From the NCBI GenBank assembly GCA_022820825.1, contig JAJEEU010000080.1:62001-126000 (forward strand): a stretch of DNA of 64,000 nt. The letters are read 5' to 3'. Under the pieces are notes generated by a model. The model was not told where the DNA came from. It searched no databases and saw nothing but the letters and a program-made list of their open reading frames with translations. The DNA is from Vicinamibacteria bacterium. Its GTDB lineage: Bacteria > Acidobacteriota > Vicinamibacteria > Vicinamibacterales > UBA8438. The translations under genes and the position numbers were made by a program. The first letter of the stretch is position 1. Each line of letters starts with the position of its first letter. Shown in pieces: positions 18,589 through 25,821 of the stretch.

Positions 18589-18852
18589 GTGGGTGTAGCG
18601 AACGAGTTCGGCGAGTGCGGCGACCTAGATGAGTTGGAGAGTTTCGTGGAAGCAATGCTCGCGCGGGTGCAGGGTGGCGGCGCGGACATCGCCGAAGTGC
18701 CTGCGCTTCCGGGTTGCATGGCCCACGGCGACAGCCAGGAGGATGCGCTGAAGAGCGTTAACGACGCGATGCAGCTTTGGATCGAGACAGCGAAGACGAA
18801 CCTCGCCACGATCTTGGAGCAACGCGACATCGCCAATGTCAGAAGCCTGTGA
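18589..18852 (+). CDS. HicB-like antitoxin
   Basis: The ORF gives up to 87 aa. The core ADIAEVPALPGCMAHGDSQEDALKSVNDAMQLWIETA matches the HicB/UPF0150 partial RNase-H fold (VPxLPGCxxxGDTxEEA). HicB proteins neutralise the HicA mRNA interferase, but no HicA-like frame is adjacent, so this may be an orphan. The GTG at 18589 has GAAGAGGAG 19-28 nt upstream. An internal ATG at 18655 is an alternative that still keeps the motif. It sits in the lower-GC island. Confidence 0.65.
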   Translation: MGVANEFGECGDLDELESFVEAMLARVQGGGADIAEVPALPGCMAHGDSQEDALKSVNDAMQLWIETAKTNLATILEQRDIANVRSL

Positions 18853-18867
18853 GACTCGAGGTCCACA

Positions 18868-19188
18868 GTGGGAGTCATCGGTCGCATCCGGGCCAAGATC
18901 CAGCAAGGTCGGTTCGAGTTCTCGCAACATGCGACGGACCGGGCAATCATCCGCGACATTCGCGTACGCGAGCTTCGAGAGGCCATGCAAGAGGCTGAAC
19001 TCGTTGAGAGCTACCCGGAGGACAAGTACGGGCCGAGCTACCTCGTTCTCGGATTCACGGATTCGGGACGGCCGTTGCATGTGCATTGCAGCCATCCTTC
19101 GCGACCGCTCATCAAGATCATTACGCTCTACGAGCCGTCGCCGTCCATCTGGGTCGATTTCAAGTACAGGAGGAACACCCATGAGTGA
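18868..19188 (+). CDS. DUF4258 protein, probable toxin of a TA pair
   Basis: The 106-aa basic protein contains FSQHATDRAIIRDIRVRELREAM, then YGPSYLVLGFTDSGRPLHVHC and IKIITLYEPSPSIWVDF, the conserved layout of DUF4258 (related to RelE/MqsR-like folds). It is followed, with an 8-nt overlap, by a YgiT/MqsA-tail antitoxin-like gene with a strong ribosome binding site, the usual order for these modules. RNA cleavage is therefore likely but is inference from family and context. The start is GTG 18868. Confidence 0.75.
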   Translation: MGVIGRIRAKIQQGRFEFSQHATDRAIIRDIRVRELREAMQEAELVESYPEDKYGPSYLVLGFTDSGRPLHVHCSHPSRPLIKIITLYEPSPSIWVDFKYRRNTHE

Positions 19189-19408
19189 CGAAGGGGTTTG
19201 GGAAGAATCGTTCGTCGAGACGCTGGTTTCGTACCCTGTCGAGGTCGAGGGGCAACTCATACTGGTACAGAACGTTCCGGCTCGCGTTAACGTCGAGACC
19301 GGAGAGCGGCTGTTCTCGCCGGAGACGGTGGAGCATCTTCGGGAGATCGTCAGGGAAGGGCGGCGGCCTGTGAGGACTGTTGAGACGCCGGTGTACGAGT
19401 ACGCCTGA
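19181..19408 (+). CDS. YgiT/MqsA-type antitoxin-like protein without zinc finger
   Basis: The 75-aa acidic protein contains YPVEVEGQLILVQNVPARVNVETGERLFSPETVEHLREIV, the conserved stretch of YgiT-type/MqsA-like proteins that leads into the DNA-binding part. The usual N-terminal CxxC zinc finger is absent. ATG 19181 lies in the end of the DUF4258 gene and is preceded by a near-perfect AGGAGG 7 nt upstream. It is the predicted antitoxin of the pair. The track ORF beginning at 18836 is a spurious upstream extension. Confidence 0.7.
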   Translation: MSDEGVWEESFVETLVSYPVEVEGQLILVQNVPARVNVETGERLFSPETVEHLREIVREGRRPVRTVETPVYEYA

Positions 19409-19421
19409 TTGACGATGAAGC

Positions 19422-19449
19422 ACCGGTTCGATCCCGGTCTGAATTTCCA
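19422..19449 (+). other. tRNA 3'-end-like sequence (possible att remnant)
   Basis: ACCGG-TTCGATC-CCGGT forms a perfect T-arm (5-bp stem, 7-nt loop). It is followed by seven bases (CTGAATT), one discriminator base (T) and CCA, exactly the spacing of a tRNA 3' end. No matching 5' acceptor strand, D-arm or anticodon arm is upstream, so it is not a working tRNA. Tyrosine recombinase elements integrate at tRNA 3' ends and leave such copies, and this one lies 13 nt after the last gene of the lower-GC island. Confidence 0.45.
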
Positions 19450-19572
19450 GCGGCAGGCCCTGGAAGCGGTCTGCGATCTCATGTCGGCTGTCGCCGCGGC
19501 CTCGTCGGGTTAGGATTCGGTGGCCGCCGCCGGTGGAGCGCACCGGCGCGCGATGCCAGGGAGGAAAACAGG

Positions 19573-20007
19573 ATGCGAAGAGGTCTGCCGGTAGTCGTCG
19601 CGGGAGTGCTCCTGGTTGCGGTCGGGGCGCCGGCGCAGGAAACCGGGATCGTGCCCGTCGCGACGGTGAGGCAACTCTGCGAGGGGATGATCACCTCGTC
19701 GTCGGACGCGCTCTTCAACGTGGGCCGGGAGGCGCCGGACGATGACGACGACTGGCGCGCCGTGCTGCACAACGCGCTCATGCTGGCCGAAGCCGGCAAC
19801 CTGCTCATGCTGGAAGGCCGCGCGCGCGACGACGGCGAGTGGATGACGATGTCGCGGGCGCTGGTGGACGCCGGGATCACCGCCGTCAGGGCGGTCGAGG
19901 TGCGGGACGTGGACGCGCTGCTCGGCGCCGGCGACGAGATCGTGGTGGCGTGCGAGACGTGCCACGTACCGTACCGCGACGGGGGGCTCTCGATGCCGGT
20001 GCGATGA
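19573..20007 (+). CDS. Cytochrome c'-like haem protein
   Basis: The 144-aa exported protein has a signal peptide (LPVVVAGVLLVAVGAPAQ), a mostly helical body and one CXXCH haem site near the C-terminus (ACETCHVPYRDGG). A C-terminal haem site on a four-helix bundle is the cytochrome c' (class II) arrangement. Haem would be attached in the periplasm by the Ccm system encoded at 34.6-41.9 kb. A strong ribosome binding site (GGGAGGAAAACAGG) precedes ATG 19573. The stop overlaps the start of the following methyltransferase gene by 4 nt. Confidence 0.75.
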   Translation: MRRGLPVVVAGVLLVAVGAPAQETGIVPVATVRQLCEGMITSSSDALFNVGREAPDDDDDWRAVLHNALMLAEAGNLLMLEGRARDDGEWMTMSRALVDAGITAVRAVEVRDVDALLGAGDEIVVACETCHVPYRDGGLSMPVR

Positions 20008-20873
20008 GCCGGTTCACCATCTGGCGCGCCATGCTGCAACGGAACCGCTGCGACGGCCGCCGCCTCTGCGTCCTGGCGGCCCTGGTCACGCTGGGCGCGG
20101 CTGCGCCGCACCTGTCGGCGCAGGACCCTCCCGGCCAGCTCGTGCCGGAGGTCGGACGGGAGGGCAAGGACGTGGTCTGGGTGCCCTCGCCCGACCCGCT
20201 CGTGGACAAGATGCTGGAGCTGGGCGGCGTGACGGAGCGGGACGTGTTGATGGATCTCGGCTCCGGCGACGGGCGGCTGGTGATCGCGGCGGCGACGCGC
20301 GGGGCGCGTGCGGTCGGGATCGAGTACGACGCCGAGATGGTCGAGCTGTCACGCGCCAACGCCGCGGCGGCCGGGGTGGGCGATCGCGCGACGTTCGTCA
20401 GCGCCGACCTGTTCGAGACCGACCTGTCGCCGGCCACCATCATCACGATGTTCCTGCTGCCGGAGCTCAACATGCGGCTGCGCCCGAAGCTGCTGGAGCT
20501 CGCGCCCGGCACGCGCATCGTGTCGAACACCTGGGACATGGAGGACTGGGCCGCGGACGTCACGGAAGTGATCGATCCGTGCCCCGGTTTCTGCACGGCG
20601 CTGCTCTGGATAGTTCCGGCCCGCGTGGCCGGCACTTGGCGGCTGGACGACGGCGAGCTGGTCCTGGAGCAGCAGTTCCAGGTGGTCAGCGGAACGCTGC
20701 GGAATGCATCCGGAACGACGGCGATCGAGGACGGCCGGCTGCGGGGCGCGGAGCTCACGTTCCGGGCGGGCGGCGCCAGCTATACGGGACGCGTGCGGGG
20801 CGACCGCGTGGCGGGCGACGCCGACGACGGCACGCGGCGCTTCGGCTGGCACGCGCGCCGGACCGCCCCGTAG
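20004..20873 (+). CDS. Exported class I SAM-dependent methyltransferase-like protein
   Basis: The 289-aa protein starts with a hydrophobic leader ending around APHLSAQ, then VWVPSPDPLVDKMLELGGVTERDVLMDLGSGDGRLVIAAATRGARAVGIEYD, which contains methyltransferase motif I (DLGSGDGR) and the acidic SAM-ribose residue. The sequence resembles the FAM173/ANTKMT-like protein lysine methyltransferase group. The last 90 residues form a beta-rich extra domain. SAM is not known in the periplasm, so either the leader is a membrane anchor or the enzyme has another ligand. ATG 20004 overlaps the cytochrome gene. Confidence 0.72.
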   Translation: MSRFTIWRAMLQRNRCDGRRLCVLAALVTLGAAAPHLSAQDPPGQLVPEVGREGKDVVWVPSPDPLVDKMLELGGVTERDVLMDLGSGDGRLVIAAATRGARAVGIEYDAEMVELSRANAAAAGVGDRATFVSADLFETDLSPATIITMFLLPELNMRLRPKLLELAPGTRIVSNTWDMEDWAADVTEVIDPCPGFCTALLWIVPARVAGTWRLDDGELVLEQQFQVVSGTLRNASGTTAIEDGRLRGAELTFRAGGASYTGRVRGDRVAGDADDGTRRFGWHARRTAP

Positions 20874-20885
20874 CCGCTGCCTGCC

Positions 20886-22508
20886 TCAGACATCCCGCAG
20901 TATCTCGCGCGCCGCATTGCGCCCGCAGGCGCCCATCACGCCGCCGCCGGGATGGCTGGCCGCGCCGCACAGGTACAGTCCGGCGACCGGCGTGCGGTGG
21001 TCGGCCCAGCCGGGCACGGGCCGCAGGAAGAAGAGCTGGTTCAGGCTCATCGCGCCCTGCATGATGTTGCCGCCGGTCAGGCCGAACCTGCGCTCCAGGT
21101 CCACCGGGCTCAGCACCTGGCGGTGCTCCACGGCGTCCGGCACGTTCGGCGCGTAGCGCGCGAGCAGGGCGATGCAGCGGTCGGCGAAGGTCTCCTTGAT
21201 GTCGTCCCAGTTGTCTCCGTCCGCCAGCCTGTACGGCGCGTACTGCACGAAGATGGACATCAGGTGCTTGCCGGCGGGAGCGATCGTGGCGTCGAGGCTC
21301 GTGGGCAGCGTGATCTCGAGCACCGGCTCGCTGCTCGGCCGGCCGGCGGCGGCCTCGGCGTACGCCCGCTCCACGTAGTCGAGCGTTTCGCCGATGTGGA
21401 TCGTGCCGCGGTGGTGCGGTCCCACTCCCGGCGACGGGAGACAGGTGAAACGCGGTGGCTCCGCGAGCGCGACGTTGATCTTGGCGGATGCCGATGAGTA
21501 GTCGATCCGCGACACGGCATCCAGGAAGGCGCCGGGCAGGTCGCCGCGGTCGAGCAGCTTGCGGAACGTGACGTTCGCGTCGGCGCTGGACGCGACCACC
21601 GGGGCCTCGACAGTGGACCCGTCCGCCAGGACCACGCCGCGCGCCCGGCGGTTGACCGTGGCGATCCGGCTCACTTCCGCCTCGCGGCGGATGTCGACAC
21701 CCAGCCCCGTGCAGACCGCTTCCAGCGCGTCGGCCAGCCCGCCCATGCCGCCCCGCACGTAGCCCCACACGCCGCGCGCCCCGCCGGCCCGGCCCATTGC
21801 ATGGTGCAGCAGGACGCAGGCGGTGCCGGGCGTGGAGGGCGCTGCGAACGCGCCGATGACGGCGTCGGTGGCGAGCGTCGCGCGCAGCGCCTCGGTTTCG
21901 AACCAGCGCTCGAGGATCGGCCGCGCCGCGCCTGTCAGCAGCTCGATTGCCGCGGGCAGATCGGTTCCGAGGCGACTCATCCGGCGGCAGAGCGTCCACA
22001 GGCCGGCGGCGTTGCGCAGCCCCGCCGGCGCGGCTGCCCGGCGCCCGCCGGTGCGCGGCAACAGGTTCGGCGCCGTGTCGGCCACGACCGGTTCGAGCAC
22101 GTCGGCGACGCGGTCGAGAAAGGCGCCGTAGCGCGGAAACGCTGCCGCGTCGCGCCGGCTGAACGCGGCGATGGCGCGCTGGTTGGCGGCGGCGTCCGGG
22201 CCGAGCAGCAGGTGCCGTCCGTCGGCGAGCGGCGTGAACGATGCAGGATCGCGGGGCAGGATGGTCAGGCCGTGCTGCTTCAGCCGCAGCTCGCGGACGA
22301 TCTCCGGCAGCAGCAGGCTGATGACGTACGCGCCCGTCGAAACCCTGTACCCCGGCCAGAGCGGCTCGGTCGCGGCGCAGCCGCCGAGCACGTGCCGCCG
22401 TTCGAGAACGCACACCGACCTGCCGGCCTGCGCGAGATAGGCGGCGGCGATCAGACCATTGTGTCCGCCGCCGAGGACGATGCAGTCGTACGCGCGGTTC
22501 TGCCGCAT
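20886..22508 (-). CDS. Phytoene desaturase/PYROXD2-like FAD oxidoreductase
   Basis: The 540-aa flavoprotein has the dinucleotide-binding motif YDCIVLGGGHNGLIAAAYLAQAGRSVCVLERR followed by VLGGCAATE and a C-terminal FAD motif (VAGLYLCGAASHPGGGVMGACGRNAA). This is the CrtI/PYROXD2 amine oxidase-like family. The C-terminal GxxxHPGGGVxGxxG form is closer to the PYROXD2 branch than to true carotenoid desaturases, and no other carotenoid gene is near. The substrate is unknown. It diverges from the M16 peptidase gene over a 73-nt gap. Confidence 0.82.
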   Translation of the reverse strand: MRQNRAYDCIVLGGGHNGLIAAAYLAQAGRSVCVLERRHVLGGCAATEPLWPGYRVSTGAYVISLLLPEIVRELRLKQHGLTILPRDPASFTPLADGRHLLLGPDAAANQRAIAAFSRRDAAAFPRYGAFLDRVADVLEPVVADTAPNLLPRTGGRRAAAPAGLRNAAGLWTLCRRMSRLGTDLPAAIELLTGAARPILERWFETEALRATLATDAVIGAFAAPSTPGTACVLLHHAMGRAGGARGVWGYVRGGMGGLADALEAVCTGLGVDIRREAEVSRIATVNRRARGVVLADGSTVEAPVVASSADANVTFRKLLDRGDLPGAFLDAVSRIDYSSASAKINVALAEPPRFTCLPSPGVGPHHRGTIHIGETLDYVERAYAEAAAGRPSSEPVLEITLPTSLDATIAPAGKHLMSIFVQYAPYRLADGDNWDDIKETFADRCIALLARYAPNVPDAVEHRQVLSPVDLERRFGLTGGNIMQGAMSLNQLFFLRPVPGWADHRTPVAGLYLCGAASHPGGGVMGACGRNAAREILRDV

Positions 22509-22581
22509 GGCGCGCGGGGCTTTCGCCGCAGGCTGCTAGTATGCGACACTCGCAAGACGTACTGCTGCACCGAGGCGCACC

Positions 22582-24321
22582 ATGAACATGGTTTCAATCC
22601 AACGTATCGCCCTGTGCGTGCTTCTGCTCCTGCCCGCCGCCGTCGCCGGACAGGAGGTGCGCGTCGTCGAGCACGAGCTCGACAACGGGATGACGCTCCT
22701 GCTCGTGCCGCGGCCGGGGGATCCGAACGTGGCCGCCGGATGGGTCGCCAGGGTCGGCTCGGTGAACGAGCGGCCCGGCATCACCGGCGTTGCGCATCTC
22801 TTCGAGCACATGATGTTCAAGGGGACGCACACGATCGGGACGACCGACATCGAGCAGGATCTGCAGATCATCGCCGAGCTCGACGCGCTCAAGGAGGAGA
22901 TCCGGGTCGAGGAAGCGCTGCTGATCGAACGGCACCGGCTGGGCGCGATCGACGACCCGCAGGACCCCGCTGAACGGTCTTCCCGCCACCAGCAACTGCT
23001 CGAAGATTTCGACGCGCTGCTCGCACGGCAGAGCGAGCTGCTGATCAAGGAGGACTTCAGCCGCGTCTACACCGGGCAGGGCGCGTCCGGCATGAACGCC
23101 GGCACGAGCTACGACTTCACGATCTACTTCGTCAACGTCCCCGCCAACAAGCTCGAGCTGTGGTTCTGGATGGAGGCGGACCGGCTGCTGAACCCGGTCT
23201 TCCGCGAGTTCTACGCGGAGCGCGACGTGGTGCACGAGGAGCGCCGGCTGCGCACCGACAGCACGCCCATCGGCAGGTTCCAGGAGCAGTTCGACGCGAT
23301 GTTCTGGGACTCGTCGCCGTACGGCTGGCCCGTGGTGGGCTGGCCGTCCGACATCGAGGGGATCACGCGCGAGGAGGCGCTGGCGTTCTTCGACGTGTTC
23401 TACGCACCGAACAACATCGCCGCCGCGCTGGTCGGCGACTTCGACCCGGACGAGGCGATCGCGCTGGCCGAGCGCTACTTCGGGCGCCTTTCGCGCGGGG
23501 CGCGCGACCCGGCGCCGCCGCGGACGCGCGAGATGCCGCAGCAGGCCGAAAAGCGCATGGTGGCGCACGCCGAGACCAACCCCCAGGTTGCAATCCGCTA
23601 CCACTCCGTGCCGGACGGGCACGTGGACGAGCCGGCGCTGGTGGTGCTGGGCCAGTTGCTGAACGGCCGCACCGGGCGCCTCTACAAGGCCCTGGTGGAG
23701 GAGCAGGAGGTGGCTACGGCCGCGTCCGGCGGGCAGGCCGGCTTCAAGTACGAGGGGATGTTCCAACTGCGCGGGACGGCCAGGCAGGGCCGCACCCCGG
23801 AGGAGGTGGAGCAGGCCATCTACGCCGAGCTGGAGCGGCTCAAGACCGAGCCGGTCGGCGACCGGGAGCTGCAGAAGGTGAAGAACCAGAACGCCGCCGG
23901 CACCTTCCGCGACCTGGAGGGGAACTTCCAGCTCATGATGCAGTTGCTGATCCGCGAGAACACCCGCGGTTGGGAGACGATAAACACGGATCCGCCGCTG
24001 TACGATGCGGTCACGGCCGAGGACGTCATGCGCGTCGCGGAGAAGTACTTCACGCCCGAGGCGCGCGCCGTGGCGATCTACTACCGCAAGGGCGGCGACG
24101 CGCCGGCGGACGACCGGTTCACGGACCTCGACGACGAGGAGCGCCAGCAGGTCGAGCAGATGGCCGGGATGATCCGCCAGATGAACAAGGAGCAGTTGGA
24201 TCAGATGCTGGCCGGCGCGGACCAGATGCGCGCGCAGGTCCCGGCCGAGAGCCAGGACATGGTCGACGCGCTCGTGGAGCTGATTCAGGAACGGCTCGCA
24301 GAGCTGGGAGGCGAACAGTGA
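22582..24321 (+). CDS. M16-family zinc metallopeptidase (catalytic partner)
   Basis: The 579-aa exported protein has a signal peptide (LCVLLLLPAAVAGQ) and the inverted zinc motif HLFEHMMFKGT (HxxEH). The third ligand is in the helix after WFWMEADRLLNP. Between them is an extra charged helical stretch of about 85 residues (IIAELDALKEEIRVEEALLIERH). The C-terminal half repeats the M16 fold (HVDEPALVVLGQLLNGRTGRLYKALVEE). It would degrade or process peptides in the periplasm together with the inactive subunit encoded next. The two genes overlap by 4 nt. Confidence 0.92.
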   Translation: MNMVSIQRIALCVLLLLPAAVAGQEVRVVEHELDNGMTLLLVPRPGDPNVAAGWVARVGSVNERPGITGVAHLFEHMMFKGTHTIGTTDIEQDLQIIAELDALKEEIRVEEALLIERHRLGAIDDPQDPAERSSRHQQLLEDFDALLARQSELLIKEDFSRVYTGQGASGMNAGTSYDFTIYFVNVPANKLELWFWMEADRLLNPVFREFYAERDVVHEERRLRTDSTPIGRFQEQFDAMFWDSSPYGWPVVGWPSDIEGITREEALAFFDVFYAPNNIAAALVGDFDPDEAIALAERYFGRLSRGARDPAPPRTREMPQQAEKRMVAHAETNPQVAIRYHSVPDGHVDEPALVVLGQLLNGRTGRLYKALVEEQEVATAASGGQAGFKYEGMFQLRGTARQGRTPEEVEQAIYAELERLKTEPVGDRELQKVKNQNAAGTFRDLEGNFQLMMQLLIRENTRGWETINTDPPLYDAVTAEDVMRVAEKYFTPEARAVAIYYRKGGDAPADDRFTDLDDEERQQVEQMAGMIRQMNKEQLDQMLAGADQMRAQVPAESQDMVDALVELIQERLAELGGEQ

Positions 24322-25808
24322 GGCGGCACGCGCTCTTGCTCATGCTGGTGCTGCTGGCGGCGCCCCTGCCAATCCTCGCGCAGGGGACGGAGATTCCCGC
24401 GCACCCGAGCGACCTGACGTTCGAGCCGCTTGCCTTCGAGCCGCCGCGCGCGGCCGAACATCGCCACACGCTACCCGACGGCGGGGTCGTCTTCATCGTC
24501 GAGGACCATGCCCTGCCGCTCGTCGACGTCTCGGTGATGGTGCGCACCGGCGCCTGGCTCGAGCCGCCGGGCAAGGCCGGCCTGGCGGCGTTGACCGGGA
24601 GCCAGATGCGCGCCGGGGGTACGGCGTCGCTGTCGGCCGCCGACTTCGACGAGGAGGCCGCGTTCCTGGCGGCGCAGATCGGCAGCTCCATCGGCGACAC
24701 GATGGGGCAGGCCAGCCTGAACTGCCTGACGAAGGACCTGGACGTGGCGCTCGATCTGCTGTTCGACATGCTGCGCAACCCGCGGTTCGACCAGGACCGG
24801 CTGGACCTGGCGAAGAGCCAGATGCTGCAGGGGATGGAGCGCCGCAACGACAGTACGCGCGGCATCGAAGGCCGCGAATGGGGCCGGTTGATGCGCGGAG
24901 GCGACCATTTCTCCACGGTGCCCTCCACGCGCGCGTCGGTCGAGTCGATCACGCGCGAGGACCTGGTTGCGTTCCACGAGCGCTACTACCATCCGGGCGG
25001 GTTCATCTTCGCCGTGTCGGGGGACGTGGAGCCCGCGGATATCCTGGCGAAGCTGAGCGCGCGCCTGGAAGGCTGGCCGACCGCATCCGAGCCGGTGCCG
25101 CCGGTGCCGGCGCCCGCCCACGATCCGCGCCCGGCGCTGTACGGCGTCGACAAACCGGACGTCAACCAGGGCCGGGTGTCGATCGGCCATCTTGGAACGA
25201 CGCGCGACAACCCCGACCGTTATCCGCTGCTCGTCATGAACGACATCCTGGGCGGCGGAGGCTTCGCGTCCCGGCTGTTGACGCGGGTCAGGTCGGATGA
25301 AGGCCTGGCCTACAGCGCGGGCTCCAGCTTCGGCATGGGCACGTACTACGACGGCGTCTTCAGGGTCGCGTTCCAGTCGCGCAGCGAGACGGTCGCGCGG
25401 GCGGCCGCGATCGTGCTGGACGAGGTCGAGCGCATCCGCTCGGAGCCGGTCAGCGAGAACGAGCTGTCCACGGCGATAGCGTCGTTCGTGGAGACATTCA
25501 CGCGCAACTTCTCGAACGCGGCGGCAACCGCCTCGCTGTTCGCGCGGGACGAATACACCGGCCGCGATCCGGAGTACCTGGTCCACTACCGGGAGCGGAT
25601 CAGCGCCGTGACGGCAGACGACGTGTTGCGCGTCGCGCGCGAGTACCTGCACCCCGACCGGCTGGTGATGCTGGTCGTCGGCAATCTGGATGCCGTGGAG
25701 GAGGGCGATCCGGACAACCCGGAGTATGCGCTCGAGGATCTCGCGGGCGAGCCGCTGGTGCGGATTCCGCTGCCCGATCCCTTCACGATGGAATACCCCG
25801 CCCCGTAA
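24318..25808 (+). CDS. M16-family peptidase-like protein (non-catalytic partner)
   Basis: The 496-aa protein has a signal peptide (LLLMLVLLAAPLPILAQ) and two M16 domains, but where HxxEH should be it reads LAALTGSQMRAGGT, so zinc binding is lost. C-terminal features (GGGGFASRLLTRVRSDEGLAYSAGSSF) form the substrate-gripping R/Y region of M16 enzymes. This is the usual alpha/beta division of labour in bacterial M16B pairs. The GTG start at 24318 overlaps the end of the catalytic gene. The track ORF from 23160 is an antecedent frame within the upstream gene. Confidence 0.9.
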   Translation: MRRHALLLMLVLLAAPLPILAQGTEIPAHPSDLTFEPLAFEPPRAAEHRHTLPDGGVVFIVEDHALPLVDVSVMVRTGAWLEPPGKAGLAALTGSQMRAGGTASLSAADFDEEAAFLAAQIGSSIGDTMGQASLNCLTKDLDVALDLLFDMLRNPRFDQDRLDLAKSQMLQGMERRNDSTRGIEGREWGRLMRGGDHFSTVPSTRASVESITREDLVAFHERYYHPGGFIFAVSGDVEPADILAKLSARLEGWPTASEPVPPVPAPAHDPRPALYGVDKPDVNQGRVSIGHLGTTRDNPDRYPLLVMNDILGGGGFASRLLTRVRSDEGLAYSAGSSFGMGTYYDGVFRVAFQSRSETVARAAAIVLDEVERIRSEPVSENELSTAIASFVETFTRNFSNAAATASLFARDEYTGRDPEYLVHYRERISAVTADDVLRVAREYLHPDRLVMLVVGNLDAVEEGDPDNPEYALEDLAGEPLVRIPLPDPFTMEYPAP

Positions 25809-25821
25809 GGCTCCACCGCAG

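Noticed and set aside
18589-18852. Complete HicAB module
   Set aside because: No HicA-like frame (short, dsRBD-fold) is present on either side. The next gene is a DUF4258 protein with its own partner.
19373-19449. Complete tRNA gene ending at the CCA at 19449
   Set aside because: No acceptor 5' strand complementary to CTGAATT, no D-arm and no anticodon stem could be placed upstream. The region is also the end of an antitoxin gene.
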